Source: Psychrobacter immobilis (GTDB lineage Bacteria > Pseudomonadota > Gammaproteobacteria > Pseudomonadales > Moraxellaceae). From it: a DNA stretch of 64,000 bases. The notes beneath the pieces were generated by a model. That model saw only the letters and a program-made list of their open reading frames with translations, was not told the origin of the DNA and did not search any database. Shown piece by piece: positions 40,164 through 50,087 of this stretch (position 1 is the stretch's first letter; each line of letters begins with the position of its first letter). The DNA lies in contig NZ_CAJGZJ010000005.1 of NCBI RefSeq assembly GCF_904846225.1, positions 124,001 to 188,000 of the forward strand, given 5' to 3'. The translations under genes were made by a program, and so were the position numbers.

Positions 40164-43100
40164 GCCAGACAATTGCCACGCGCACCATCAGCAGTGCTGA
40201 AAATATCGGTCAAGCGTCGCTAAACACGCCTAGTGATTTGACCAAAACGATTCGCACGACCTGTCCTTATTGCGGCGTCGGTTGCGGTGTCCTAGCCCAT
40301 ATCGATGAGCTAGGAAAAATCAGTGTCAAAGGAGATCCTGAGCATCCTGCTAACTTTGGCAAATTATGCTCAAAAGGCAGCGCGCTTGCTCAAACATTGG
40401 GCAGCAAGCGCCGGTTAATTCAGCCTTATTATCAAAACAAGCGGGCGTCTATGCAACAGCAGCAACCTATGCCGCTAGTGCTGTCTTCTCGCCCTCATTC
40501 TCAAGCCACGTCTGATGTGCAGCCACTTATCGAAAATACCGATTGGGACACGGTATTAGGAGATATTGCTGAGCGTTTAAATGACACTATCGCAAAACAT
40601 GGACGAGACAGCATTATGTTTTATGTCTCAGGTCAGCTATTGACTGAAGACTATTACGTTGCTAATAAGTTTATTAAAGGCTTCATAGGCAACAATAATA
40701 TCGATTCTAATTCTCGGCTGTGTATGTCATCAGCGGTGGCAGGACACAAACGGGCGTTTGGCGCAGATCTTGTACCGGGCAATTATGAGGATTTGGAATA
40801 TTGTGATTTATTGGTGCTGGTCGGCTCAAATATGGCATGGTGTCATCCCATCCTTTTTGGGCGTTTTTTGACCGCTAAAAAATTGAACCCGAATAAAAAG
40901 CTAATCGTGATTGATCCGCGCCGTACGGACTCTTGTGAGTTTGCTGATTTGCACTTGCCCATTGCGGCTGGCACCGACACGCATTTATACAATGGATTAT
41001 TACAGTATCTTGACCAACAAGGGTGCCAAGATACTGATTATATCAGCCAAAGTGTGGGTATTGATGAGGCGTTGAATGCGGCTAAAGAGTGGACGATTGA
41101 TAAGGTGGCGCGCGCTTGTCAAGTAACCACCGATAGTATTCGACAGTTTTATGAATGGGTTGCTAACAATGATAAAACAGTGACCGCGTTCAGCATGGGT
41201 GTCAATCAATCCAAAAGTGGCACGGACAAGGTCAATGCTATTATCAATACGCATCTGTATACGGGGCGTGTGGGTAAAGTGGGTGCGAGTCCGTTTTCAC
41301 TGACAGGTCAGCCCAATGCGATGGGCGGGCGAGAAGTGGGTGCGCTTGCCAATTTGCTGGCCGCTCATTTGGACTTAGAAAATAGAGATCATCGTCAGCT
41401 GGTGGCAGATTTTTGGGCGTCACCTCAATCTATCGCTTCAGACGTTGGTGTCAAAGCTTGTGATGCGGCGGACGCTATTTTGGATGGGCGCATCAAGGCC
41501 ATTTGGATTATGGCGACCAATCCTGTTGTGAGTTTGCCAGAGGCGGATAAATTCCGCCAAGCGCTGGCCGAATGCGATTTGGTAATTGTGTCTGACTGCT
41601 CTGTAGACAGTGATACGGTAAAATGCGCTGACATTGTGCTCCCTGCACAAGGATGGGGCGAAAAATCAGGAACAGTGACCAATTCTGAACGGCGTATCTC
41701 TCGTCAGCGATCTTTAATGCCTGCAGTAGGTGTGGCAAAACCAGACTGGTGGATATTGTCGCAAGTCGCCAAGCGTATGGGGTTTTCAGGATTTGATTAT
41801 CAACATCCTAGCGAGATATTCAATGAGCATGTGGCATTGACGGCCTATGGCAATGATAAAAATCAAACCGTATCAATCAAAAACCAGCCTCGTTATCTCA
41901 ATCTTGCCAAAGACCTATTTGTTTTTATGGCAGCGGCAGAGCATAGTAGTCATTCTCTCCATCATAGGCGTATGCCAAATGCGCTGAGCAATGAAGATTA
42001 TGACATGATGCGACCATTTCAATGGGGTGGCACGCGTATTCCAATGATTGAGACGACAACTGAGTATTTAAATAAATCAGTCAATGACGCCACTCGCCAA
42101 ACGCTCTCTTGTACCAAAGTGCAGTTGATCGCCATCACGCCTGATAATGAGGCTAGCGTGCCCAATCGGCACCAGCAAAAGCGACGATACAAGCGCCAGT
42201 ATACAGATATATTGCCAAGACTAAATGAGTCAACCATTGACCTGAGACTCATTACTGGTAGGCTGCGCGATCAGTGGCATACTATGACGCGCACGGGTCT
42301 AGCCCCGCAGTTAAATCAACATCAATCATCGCCAGTAGTGACGCTACATCCTGATGATGCCAGTCAGCTTGGTGTGGAGACGGATGATTTTGTCCAACTT
42401 CATCGTCAGTATGAAATAGGCGTGACAGCTGATAAAGAGGCGAGTCACGTACTGGTACAAGTGGCGATAAGCGATGCGATGCGAGTTGGTGATGCATTTA
42501 TGCCGATGCACTGGAGCAATGCGTTTGCTAGCTTCGCCCGTATGGGCACCCTGATTCCAACGGTCGTTGATCCCCACTCAGGACAGCCCGAGCTCAAAAA
42601 CTCAGCCATCAGCATCACAGCAGTGCCAATGCACACGTTCGGCAAGATTTTGGTGCATCCTGACTGGCAAGACACCGTTATAGGGCAACTGCGTACTATT
42701 TTGGACAATTTTGAGGCAAAAACAGAGCAGATAGAGTCGTCGAAAAAGAGAAACAGCGCAAGTGTAAATACCGTTTATTCAAGTACCATTTCTAAAAATA
42801 CTGATTCTATAAACAACGCTTCTACAAGCAGCGCTTCTACAAATAAAAATTCGGCAAGACAATTACCAGTAATTACTTGGAACTTAAGCCATCAAGTGAA
42901 TAGCGTATTGATTAATTTTGCCAGTCCGAGCAAGAGTCTCAGTGATAGGCTGAATACTTCTGAGTTTTGGCAGCACCTTGCACAATCTGTGCAATCATTA
43001 GGGCAATTAACATCACAGGCGAATACGATTAATACGGCATTTACCGTCGACAAGCAACACGATCAATTGCGCTTAATCATGACTCAATCTACCCATGAAA

Positions 43101-43510
43101 CGGTGTCAAACAGTGATGTGGCAAACGATTTAACAAGCGACTTAACAGAGGACAATCAAAGGGCTAATGAGCAGCTTGTCATGGCCATTTATCTTGCGCC
43201 AACGCTAGCGGCGTTACCCAGTATTCATTGGCTCGACAGCTGCTTTGCTGACACCAGTCAGATTCCTCTCAGCCAGCGTTATAAATGGTTATTGGCTGGG
43301 CGTCCTGCCAGTGGTTATATTGATCCGGGTGCATTGGTTTGTTCGTGCATGTCAGTAGGAGAAAATATCATCATCGAGGCCATTACTAAGCATGGTTGTA
43401 ACAGTGCGATGGCAGTCGGGGCACAGTGCCGAGCAGGTACTAATTGTGGGTCGTGTGTGAGCCAGATTAATGAATTGATCACAGCGTATGTTCAATTAGA
43501 ACAAGCTTAA
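40160..43510 (+). CDS. nasA: Assimilatory nitrate reductase catalytic subunit (molybdopterin)
   Basis: An 1116-residue molybdenum enzyme, longer than the usual ~700-900. The N-terminal [4Fe-4S] site is Cys35, Cys38, Cys42 and Cys70 (TCPYCGVGC...GKLCSKG). The Mo-bisMGD domains follow, with SNSRLCMSSAVAGHKRAFG, TNPVVSLPEAD and the RDQWHTMTRTGLAP segment. The molydopterin-binding C-terminal domain contains MPMHWSNAFA. A Ser/Thr/Asn-rich insert (about 860-900) precedes a final BFD-like [2Fe-2S] domain with CSCMSVGE and AGTNCGSC (about 1060-1110). It reduces nitrate to nitrite in the cytoplasm; no Tat signal is seen. It is translationally coupled to the flavoprotein gene upstream. Confidence 0.93.
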   Translation: MSQTIATRTISSAENIGQASLNTPSDLTKTIRTTCPYCGVGCGVLAHIDELGKISVKGDPEHPANFGKLCSKGSALAQTLGSKRRLIQPYYQNKRASMQQQQPMPLVLSSRPHSQATSDVQPLIENTDWDTVLGDIAERLNDTIAKHGRDSIMFYVSGQLLTEDYYVANKFIKGFIGNNNIDSNSRLCMSSAVAGHKRAFGADLVPGNYEDLEYCDLLVLVGSNMAWCHPILFGRFLTAKKLNPNKKLIVIDPRRTDSCEFADLHLPIAAGTDTHLYNGLLQYLDQQGCQDTDYISQSVGIDEALNAAKEWTIDKVARACQVTTDSIRQFYEWVANNDKTVTAFSMGVNQSKSGTDKVNAIINTHLYTGRVGKVGASPFSLTGQPNAMGGREVGALANLLAAHLDLENRDHRQLVADFWASPQSIASDVGVKACDAADAILDGRIKAIWIMATNPVVSLPEADKFRQALAECDLVIVSDCSVDSDTVKCADIVLPAQGWGEKSGTVTNSERRISRQRSLMPAVGVAKPDWWILSQVAKRMGFSGFDYQHPSEIFNEHVALTAYGNDKNQTVSIKNQPRYLNLAKDLFVFMAAAEHSSHSLHHRRMPNALSNEDYDMMRPFQWGGTRIPMIETTTEYLNKSVNDATRQTLSCTKVQLIAITPDNEASVPNRHQQKRRYKRQYTDILPRLNESTIDLRLITGRLRDQWHTMTRTGLAPQLNQHQSSPVVTLHPDDASQLGVETDDFVQLHRQYEIGVTADKEASHVLVQVAISDAMRVGDAFMPMHWSNAFASFARMGTLIPTVVDPHSGQPELKNSAISITAVPMHTFGKILVHPDWQDTVIGQLRTILDNFEAKTEQIESSKKRNSASVNTVYSSTISKNTDSINNASTSSASTNKNSARQLPVITWNLSHQVNSVLINFASPSKSLSDRLNTSEFWQHLAQSVQSLGQLTSQANTINTAFTVDKQHDQLRLIMTQSTHETVSNSDVANDLTSDLTEDNQRANEQLVMAIYLAPTLAALPSIHWLDSCFADTSQIPLSQRYKWLLAGRPASGYIDPGALVCSCMSVGENIIIEAITKHGCNSAMAVGAQCRAGTNCGSCVSQINELITAYVQLEQA

Positions 43511-43643
43511 TCAACCAGCTGGCACGTCGCTTGCAGCTGCTAATGTATTACTGAAAACTAGCCAAGTTTGGATTTTTTTATCAATGGCTTTATTTTTAGT
43601 GACCTACTTTGCAGCATTCACATCGCCATCAGGAGCTATTACC

Positions 43644-44507
43644 ATGAGTCATTTATCTGCTTTTATTTCAGAAAGTGCATCGTACGTTTTAACGGGTCAA
43701 AATTGTGCAGAAAGCACAAGCATACCTAATAAAAAAGGCGTGGTATATTTGGTGGGTGCTGGATCTGGCGATCCTGAATTATTGACTTTAAAAGCATTGA
43801 AAGTAATGCAGCGCGCTGATGTGGTGCTGTATGATAGTTTGGTTTCGGAAGATATTTTGGATATGTGTGCATGCACTGCCGAAAAAATATTCGTCGGCAA
43901 ACGCCGTGCCAATCATGCGCTACCACAAGAAGATATCAACGAGCTACTCGTCAAACATGCGCTGGCCAATAAAATAGTGGTGAGACTAAAAGGCGGTGAT
44001 CCTTTTATTTTTGGACGTGGGGGTGAGGAGATCCAAGAAGTGGTGCGTCATGGTATTTGTTTTGAGTCTATTCCGGGTATCACCGCTGCAAGTGCTGCCG
44101 CAAGTCGAGCGGGTATACCGCTGACACACCGCGATCATGCCCAATCTGTTCAGTTTGTCACAGCCTGCAAAAAACTGGGCGCACCCAACGAGGACTATAG
44201 CGAGCTGCTAGACAGCACTCAGACAGTCGTTTTTTATATGGGACTGCATCGGTTGGATGAGATGACAAAAGGTCTGATAGCAGCAGGTCGAGACAGTGAA
44301 ACACCCTTTGCGATCATCAGTCACGCCAGCCTACCCACCCAGCAAGTGCTTATCGGAACGTTAAAAGATATCGCCGAACAGCAAGCATTTGCCAATCTGC
44401 CCACACCAGCATTACTGATTATGGGCGATGTGGTCACTTTGCATGGAGAGTTTGCAGATTATAATTTGGCGACACTGTCTGAGGCTTTGGATGTCAGCTA
44501 TGTGTAA
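43644..44507 (+). CDS. cobA: Uroporphyrinogen-III C-methyltransferase (siroheme pathway)
   Basis: ATG 43644 with AGGAG upstream is preferred over an earlier in-frame ATG at 43584, giving 287 residues. The SUMT fold starts at about residue 30 (GVVYLVGAGSGDPELLTLKAL), with VVLYDSLVS, GKRRANHALPQEDIN, VRLKGGDPFIFGRGGEE and the GITAASAAASRAGIPLTHRD segment. It methylates uroporphyrinogen III twice with S-adenosylmethionine to precorrin-2, the precursor of the siroheme used by NirB. There is no CysG-type dehydrogenase/ferrochelatase domain, so those steps must be done by another protein. It is the last gene of the nitrate series and converges on the SIP gene. Confidence 0.92.
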   Translation: MSHLSAFISESASYVLTGQNCAESTSIPNKKGVVYLVGAGSGDPELLTLKALKVMQRADVVLYDSLVSEDILDMCACTAEKIFVGKRRANHALPQEDINELLVKHALANKIVVRLKGGDPFIFGRGGEEIQEVVRHGICFESIPGITAASAAASRAGIPLTHRDHAQSVQFVTACKKLGAPNEDYSELLDSTQTVVFYMGLHRLDEMTKGLIAAGRDSETPFAIISHASLPTQQVLIGTLKDIAEQQAFANLPTPALLIMGDVVTLHGEFADYNLATLSEALDVSYV

Positions 44508-44546
44508 GGAATACATCAGTCATTCACAAGAGACGCTAATAAGTTA

Positions 44547-45728
44547 TTAATCCTTACGCCAATAGACCTTAATAACCGAATCGGTACGCTCTAATGCTAG
44601 CCTTTGTTGGATCAGCCCCCGAAGTGCTTTAGCCGTACCCGCTTCTAAGCCGCCCCACACTTTGTCAATTTTCAGAGGATGAGTGGTCAGATATTCGGCC
44701 AATACATTATCAATTAACACGGCTAAATCTTGTCCTGAATTGACCTGACCTGTTACTAATGGCAACACTGTAAAGTTAGTGCTTATCCGATGTTCAGTAT
44801 TTTCGTTCGTCTTATCACTGCCTATTTTAACCGCATCAAAATACGCTTGATCGGCTGCATCTTGTGTGGCACAAAGCACCAAAGGCGGCGTAGGATTGTC
44901 CCAAAGCTCCAGTAAACGGGCGACGGTGGGCATCGAGGTTTCATCAGCAATCAATAAGGCTTGACCGTCACGCAAATGCGCAATCTTTTCAGGGAACTCG
45001 CGTTTACTCACGACCGTATCACCTACTTGCAGCGCGCTCGCCCAATTACCGCCCAGCGTATCCCCATGCAAAAAAACATCGACCCATGCTTGTATATTAT
45101 CTGAGGTTTGCCACGCTTTTCTTAACGTGTAATAGCGATGGGCACGCGCGCGCGAGGCGATATCGTCATCAGTTTTTGAAGCAGCGATATTATGCGCTAA
45201 ATCAAACAAATAGGCATAGCCCGCCTCATCAACAGGGATTACATTTTTGCCATCGGCATTTAGCGTAGGCCCAATCAGTTCTAGACGCAGCATGTTTTCA
45301 CTGACTTTATAACTGTCCTGTACTGTAAAAGTCTGCTTGGTCAGTTTGATGGTTTTTTTGCCAAGTTTTTTATCTGATTTTTGTTTGAGCAAAATATACT
45401 GGGTGTTTAAGTCGTTGTAATGTGTGATAGGTGAGGCGAAAGGTATAAAAAACGTCTGGTCGTAAAACTGATTAGATGCTTTTTTTGCGTCTTCAAACTG
45501 TACCTGTAAGGCAATTGCCTCAGTATAAACATCGGTCAATTGTACGTTTGCATCAATCAGATCCTCTGACGTCATAGAGGTAAAGGCTGTCAAAAATTCA
45601 AGCAGCTCGTCGTAATGCTCCTCATTAATATGATCGATGGTACTCGCAAGCTCAGGAGAGTTTAAAGGGGTGTATGCGTTTTTTTGAGTATCAAAGAGGT
45701 TGTTAGTAGTGGCAATAGAATGCGTCAT
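44547..45728 (-). CDS. Siderophore-interacting protein (FAD ferric-siderophore reductase)
   Basis: I start at ATG 45728; an in-frame start at 45746 also exists. About 393 residues. The C-terminal two-thirds match the SIP/ViuB family: an FAD-binding barrel with RAHRYYTLRKAW (the RxYT flavin motif) and HGDTLGGNWASAL, and a NAD(P)H domain with LLIADETSMPTVARLLE and the closing VWGGLEAGTAKALRGLI. An N-terminal ~85-residue domain precedes it. It releases iron from imported ferric siderophore by reduction in the cytoplasm. It is divergent from the iron ABC-transporter genes and shares with them a Fur-box-like palindrome (45776-45806). Confidence 0.9.
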   Translation of the reverse strand: MTHSIATTNNLFDTQKNAYTPLNSPELASTIDHINEEHYDELLEFLTAFTSMTSEDLIDANVQLTDVYTEAIALQVQFEDAKKASNQFYDQTFFIPFASPITHYNDLNTQYILLKQKSDKKLGKKTIKLTKQTFTVQDSYKVSENMLRLELIGPTLNADGKNVIPVDEAGYAYLFDLAHNIAASKTDDDIASRARAHRYYTLRKAWQTSDNIQAWVDVFLHGDTLGGNWASALQVGDTVVSKREFPEKIAHLRDGQALLIADETSMPTVARLLELWDNPTPPLVLCATQDAADQAYFDAVKIGSDKTNENTEHRISTNFTVLPLVTGQVNSGQDLAVLIDNVLAEYLTTHPLKIDKVWGGLEAGTAKALRGLIQQRLALERTDSVIKVYWRKD

Positions 45729-45775
45729 AGTTATACTCACGAGCAATAATAAATGATAGAGAAAATTAATATTAA

Positions 45776-45806
45776 GTAAATGATAATTGTTTTAATTATC
45801 ATTTAC
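45776..45806. promoter_or_regulatory. Fur-box-like palindrome between the SIP gene and fhuC
   Basis: Perfect 13-base arms GTAAATGATAATT / AATTATCATTTAC are 5 bases apart, containing the ATGATAAT/ATTATCAT core of Fur sites. It lies 48 bases from the SIP start and 153 from the fhuC start, placed to repress both under iron sufficiency. Confidence 0.75.
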
Positions 45807-45958
45807 TAGTAAAATCACTTTTTATTGGGTTTTCAATACAAATCTATAAGCCGTCCGAAATAAAACCGATACGTCAATCGCTTTATACAGCGGCACAAGA
45901 TTTATGCCAGTCGCAAAGTATCTTGCCCAGAGTGAAGCGACTACAACGACTTTAATTA

Positions 45959-46738
45959 ATGACGAGTATCTATATGTTACGTGCAAACCAACTGACCATC
46001 AGTCGTCAAGGTAATACCTTATTAGACAATGTGAGCTGTGAGTTAGATACCAATGAATTGATCGCCTTAGTGGGACACAATGGCTCAGGAAAATCGACAT
46101 TAATCAAAGCGTTAGCAGGGGAGATGACAAGCAATGGCGGTAGTGTCAGCTTAGATGATCGCCATATTAACGATTACAGTAGTAAAGAGCTGGCTAAGCA
46201 AATGGCCTATTTGCCGCAGCAACTGCCGGATGCAGCTGGATTCACCGTGCACGAGCTGGTTATGTTAGGGCGTTACCCTCATCAAAAGTGGCTACAAAAA
46301 CCAAATCAAATTGACAAAGACAAAGTCGCACAAGCGATGCGTATCACCCAAGTAGAGGCGTTCGCTGACCGTACAACGACCACGCTCTCAGGCGGAGAGC
46401 GCGCCCGAGTGTGGCTTGCCATGTGTTTGGCACAAGACACCCGATATCTATTGCTCGATGAGCCATTAGCAGCGCTTGATATGCATTATCAGCTCGAGGT
46501 GATTCAGCTTATTCGTCGTTTGGTCGATGAGCAGGGTTTGAGTGTGGTCATTATCGTGCATGATATTAATCTGGCAGCACAGTATGCAGATCGAATCATC
46601 GCCCTAAAAAATGGTCGTGTTTGCCACAATGGTGATATCAAAAGCACCATGCAACCCGACATATTGCGTAATATCTTTAACGTAGACATGCAGCTGCTCA
46701 GTCATCCGATCACAGGACAGCCTGTCGCCGTCGCTTAA
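45959..46738 (+). CDS. fhuC: Iron-siderophore ABC transporter ATP-binding protein
   Basis: A 259-residue ATPase of the FecE/FhuC group. Walker A is GHNGSGKST (residues 39-47, Lys45), the Q-loop is at YLPQQLP, the signature is LSGGERARVW, Walker B is YLLLDEPLAALD and the switch His is in VIIVHD. The family-typical FTVHELVMLGRYPHQ follows the Q-loop. It powers import of ferric siderophore through the downstream permease. ATG 45959 has no clear ribosome site; an in-frame ATG at 45974 is an alternative. The gene order is ATPase, binding protein, permease, as in fhuCDB. Confidence 0.9.
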   Translation: MTSIYMLRANQLTISRQGNTLLDNVSCELDTNELIALVGHNGSGKSTLIKALAGEMTSNGGSVSLDDRHINDYSSKELAKQMAYLPQQLPDAAGFTVHELVMLGRYPHQKWLQKPNQIDKDKVAQAMRITQVEAFADRTTTTLSGGERARVWLAMCLAQDTRYLLLDEPLAALDMHYQLEVIQLIRRLVDEQGLSVVIIVHDINLAAQYADRIIALKNGRVCHNGDIKSTMQPDILRNIFNVDMQLLSHPITGQPVAVA

Positions 46739-46802
46739 TATCTGATTTTTCTGCTTGTTTTTCACTTGCTGCCTTCATATTCGCCTAAAAAGATAGACTG
46801 TT

Positions 46803-47810
46803 ATGTTTTCTGTCCTGCACAAAGTTAAGTCCTCTCGACTGCTAGAAAAACCTTCTATAACTGATCGCTTAAGTGCTGCTAAGGTTAAAAAAAAGTACTT
46901 ATCTATCATAGCAACGTTGGCACTAGCCACCGCACTCACTGCTTGTCAGCAACCCATCACTGAGCAAAAAGCCACTCAAAAAGATATGTTCCCCAACGTT
47001 AAAATTAATATTGCCTCTCCTGATTGGGGTAATGCGGCGACGTTAACGGCGATGGGCTATCCGCCGATTGCAACAGGCGATGTCAGAGTGTGGGACAGAT
47101 GGGTGGGCACGCCCAAACTGCCGACTTCAACGGTCGATGTCGGCATTCGCTATCAGCCCAACGCCGAATTAATCGCTCAGTTGCCTGTTGACATGGTCGT
47201 GGATAACTTTTTTTATGAACACGCCCGAAATCTGTATGGCGACGTGCCCGCAGAGTCTATTGTGTTCGCGGCTCAAGGCGAGACGGCGACTTGGGCGGAC
47301 TATAGCCGACCGACTCAAAAACTGGGCAAGCTGATTAATGAGCCTAAATTGGCAGAAGACTATATTGTCAAAAGTCATAAAGACATAGACCTTGCTGGCA
47401 AGCGCCTGCAACAGCGCTACCCAAAAATCAAGAAATTCGCTGTTGTGCAGTTTGCTGATGCCAATAATATGCGCATGTATGTCGCCAATAGTTTGTTTCA
47501 ACCTGCACTGACCCAAATGCAAAAAGAGCTTGTGGTACTGGGCAAAGGTAATAGCTATGGCTTCGTTCCTATACGAATGGGCGATTTGGCGCAGTTAGAA
47601 GATGATGTTTGCTTATTAATTATAGACCCACTTAGTCCCATAACGAGGGCGGAGATTAAAGACAGTCTGATTTGGCAACGCTTAAGCTACGGCAGTAATC
47701 GCTGTGTGGGTGAGCTACCGCCAGTATGGATTTATGGTGGCATGTCATCACTGGTAGGCTTGGCAAACAATTTATCAACGATTGAATTAAAAGGGGGAGC
47801 TGCGTTATGA
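46803..47810 (+). CDS. fhuD: Ferric-siderophore-binding lipoprotein
   Basis: A 335-residue protein. A long basic N-region of about 31 residues precedes the hydrophobic stretch and lipobox LTAC (Cys48). The mature part matches FhuD-type binding proteins: INIASPDWGNAATLTAMGYPPIATGDVRVWDRWVG, then VDVGIRYQPNAELIAQLPVDMVV. It would capture ferric siderophore in the periplasm; lipidation is unusual for enterobacterial FhuD but common elsewhere. It overlaps the permease gene by four bases (ATGA). The start may be further downstream, since the n-region is unusually long. Confidence 0.87.
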   Translation: MFSVLHKVKSSRLLEKPSITDRLSAAKVKKKYLSIIATLALATALTACQQPITEQKATQKDMFPNVKINIASPDWGNAATLTAMGYPPIATGDVRVWDRWVGTPKLPTSTVDVGIRYQPNAELIAQLPVDMVVDNFFYEHARNLYGDVPAESIVFAAQGETATWADYSRPTQKLGKLINEPKLAEDYIVKSHKDIDLAGKRLQQRYPKIKKFAVVQFADANNMRMYVANSLFQPALTQMQKELVVLGKGNSYGFVPIRMGDLAQLEDDVCLLIIDPLSPITRAEIKDSLIWQRLSYGSNRCVGELPPVWIYGGMSSLVGLANNLSTIELKGGAAL

Positions 47811-50065
47811 CCATAAATACCGCCAATCATCCTAGTCACCCTCATAACCCTCATAACAGCAATACTAATACCAACAGCGCTCATACCAATAGTACCAGTG
47901 CTGATAGCCCTAATCTCGATAATACTATTAATAATAATGCCAAATCTATGACGTCACTTTCTGATTCTCAGTCGCTTGATTCATCCAAGCCATTATCCAA
48001 GCCATCATCTAAGTCACTGTCAAAATCAAATCAAAAATTACCCAGCACGCCACCAAACTCGCCGCAGCAAAAAAACGCTCTATTGGCGGCTACTTCATGG
48101 CGACTGTGGGCAACGCTTATCATACTCATGGTGCTGTCAGTATGGAGCAGTTGGGCTTTAATTAATCAAGAATGGGCGCGACCGTTTGGCGAGTTATTTA
48201 CCCCAAGCTCGCAGTTGGATATTGCCAGTATGGCGACACAGCTACATCTCGTGGCGACCAGTGTCGTGGCGGTATTGGCAGGCGGGCTGCTGGGCGTGGT
48301 TAGTATCTTGCTACAGCAATTGGTCAAAAACCCGCTTGCGTCAGACACCACATTGGGTGTGGGCGTGGGCGCACAATTGGCGATGCTGATTGTGACGCTG
48401 TTTTTGCCAAGCTTAGCGATTTATGGCGGTATTTATGTCGCCTTTGTCGGTGCAATCATCAGTATGGGACTGGTCTTTGCTTTGTCCGCACCCAGTCGAT
48501 TTAATCCTTTAATTTTAATATTGGCGGGTTTGGTAGTAAATATTTTGCTCGCTGCTGTCGCTAACGTTTTGGTGTTATTTTTCGCTGAGCGTAGCAATGG
48601 CATGTTGTCATGGGCAGCAGGTTTTTTGGCACAAAACAGCTGGCATACCAGTGTGATGCTGGCGATTACCGCAGTCGTGATGATGGTCGTGTGCTTGCCT
48701 TTATTAAAGCCATTGACTTTGATGAGTTTGGATGATTCGCAAGCCAAGCGTTTGGGTGTGCCTATCAACGGTATACGCGCCATAGTGGTGCTCATCGTGG
48801 CGATCGTAACGGCTTTGGTGGTCAGTGAAGTTGGTCTGATTGGTTTTATCGGTCTTGGCGCTGCTAGCTTAGTCAATGCACTCGGCATCTCCTCCATTAG
48901 CAAACGTTTGGCTGCTGCCTTTGGTTTAGGCGCGCTGCTTTTATGGCTCACCAGTAATGTGGCTTTATTACTTGAGCCGATATTGAGTATGCAAATTCCA
49001 GCAGGAGCGATGACGGGCATTCTTGGTGCGCCGCTTATTATCTGGTTAATCTTACGCCAGCGCCGTGAACGAATAGAAACCGTGATTCCAACGCTTGCGG
49101 GCAACAATACGCCTGTCGCATTTTGGCGCTGGGGTCTTGGCGTAGTCGTAATGATCATACTGGCTTGCCTTTTTGTGCAAGATATCAGTGGATGGGGACT
49201 GAGCACCGATTGGGCAATTACCCAGCAGTATCGATTGCCTCGCAGTTTAAGTGCAGCCGCAACGGGTCTCATGCTGGCGGTCGCTGGCGTACTATTACAA
49301 ACGCTCACGCGCAATCCGATGGCAAGTCCAGAGGTATTAGGGGTAAGCTCAGGAGCCGCACTTGGGGTTATTTTAGGGTTTTTGCTACTGCCAAGCTTGG
49401 GGCTATCTTCTGGATCAGGTACTTTATTGATTTCAGGATTGTCTGGCGCCATGGCAGTGCTATTGTTAATTATTTGGCTGGCACGGAGGGTAAGCTCAGG
49501 CTATCTGTTATTGGTCGGCATCGGTATTGCGGCCATGATGGATGGGGTGATGCATATGGTTAAGCTGTCGGGTGACCCGCGTTTAGAGGCGATGCTCAGC
49601 TGGTTATCAGGCACGACTTATAGTGCCCAGCCTAGTACCGTGTGGTATCTCATTGGCATTGCTTTTATCTTATTTATATTGAGCTTATTACTTATTAAAC
49701 CCTTACGTGTTCTTGGTTTGGGGACAGGCGTCGCTCGCAATTTGGGCGTGGCAGTCACTCCCGTGACGATGGCACTATTGGTATTGGTGGCAGCCCTTAG
49801 TACCGCCAGTACGCTTGCGGTGGGGCCACTGAGTTTTATTGGCTTGATGGTGCCGCATTTGGCGACCTCACTTGGGGCAGTAAGGCTTGAGCGTCAATTG
49901 CCTTTGGCGGCATTATTAGGGGCAGGCGTAATGGTGTTAGCCGACTGGATCGGACGTTATGTCATTTTTCCTTATGAGCTGCCTGCTGGTACGATTGCTG
50001 CCATCATTGGCGGCGCTTATTTCTTATGGCTAATTCGTAAAGTACCCATGGCGGTGAGTCGATAG
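47807..50065 (+). CDS. fhuB: Double-length ferric-siderophore permease (FhuB type)
   Basis: A 752-residue permease made of two fused FecCD-type halves (about 95-410 and 435-750), each with about ten membrane segments. The halves show matching motifs: LLGVVSILLQQLVKNPLASDTTLGVGVGAQL in the first, and LQTLTRNPMASPEVLGVSSGAALGV in the second, plus the ATPase-contact segments GLIGFIGLGAASLVN and GPLSFIGLMVPHLAT. The first ~85 residues are a hydrophilic Asn/Ser/Thr/His/Pro-rich extension not present in E. coli FhuB. It imports hydroxamate-type ferric siderophores with FhuC and FhuD. Confidence 0.92.
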   Translation: MTINTANHPSHPHNPHNSNTNTNSAHTNSTSADSPNLDNTINNNAKSMTSLSDSQSLDSSKPLSKPSSKSLSKSNQKLPSTPPNSPQQKNALLAATSWRLWATLIILMVLSVWSSWALINQEWARPFGELFTPSSQLDIASMATQLHLVATSVVAVLAGGLLGVVSILLQQLVKNPLASDTTLGVGVGAQLAMLIVTLFLPSLAIYGGIYVAFVGAIISMGLVFALSAPSRFNPLILILAGLVVNILLAAVANVLVLFFAERSNGMLSWAAGFLAQNSWHTSVMLAITAVVMMVVCLPLLKPLTLMSLDDSQAKRLGVPINGIRAIVVLIVAIVTALVVSEVGLIGFIGLGAASLVNALGISSISKRLAAAFGLGALLLWLTSNVALLLEPILSMQIPAGAMTGILGAPLIIWLILRQRRERIETVIPTLAGNNTPVAFWRWGLGVVVMIILACLFVQDISGWGLSTDWAITQQYRLPRSLSAAATGLMLAVAGVLLQTLTRNPMASPEVLGVSSGAALGVILGFLLLPSLGLSSGSGTLLISGLSGAMAVLLLIIWLARRVSSGYLLLVGIGIAAMMDGVMHMVKLSGDPRLEAMLSWLSGTTYSAQPSTVWYLIGIAFILFILSLLLIKPLRVLGLGTGVARNLGVAVTPVTMALLVLVAALSTASTLAVGPLSFIGLMVPHLATSLGAVRLERQLPLAALLGAGVMVLADWIGRYVIFPYELPAGTIAAIIGGAYFLWLIRKVPMAVSR

Positions 50066-50087
50066 TTTTCTGTAAGAAAAAGTAGAG

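Noticed and set aside
48433-49452. 339-codon open frame antisense to fhuB
   Set aside because: It lies entirely within the well-supported permease gene; its product is low-complexity Ala/Pro/Thr/Lys-rich, the antisense image of hydrophobic codons.
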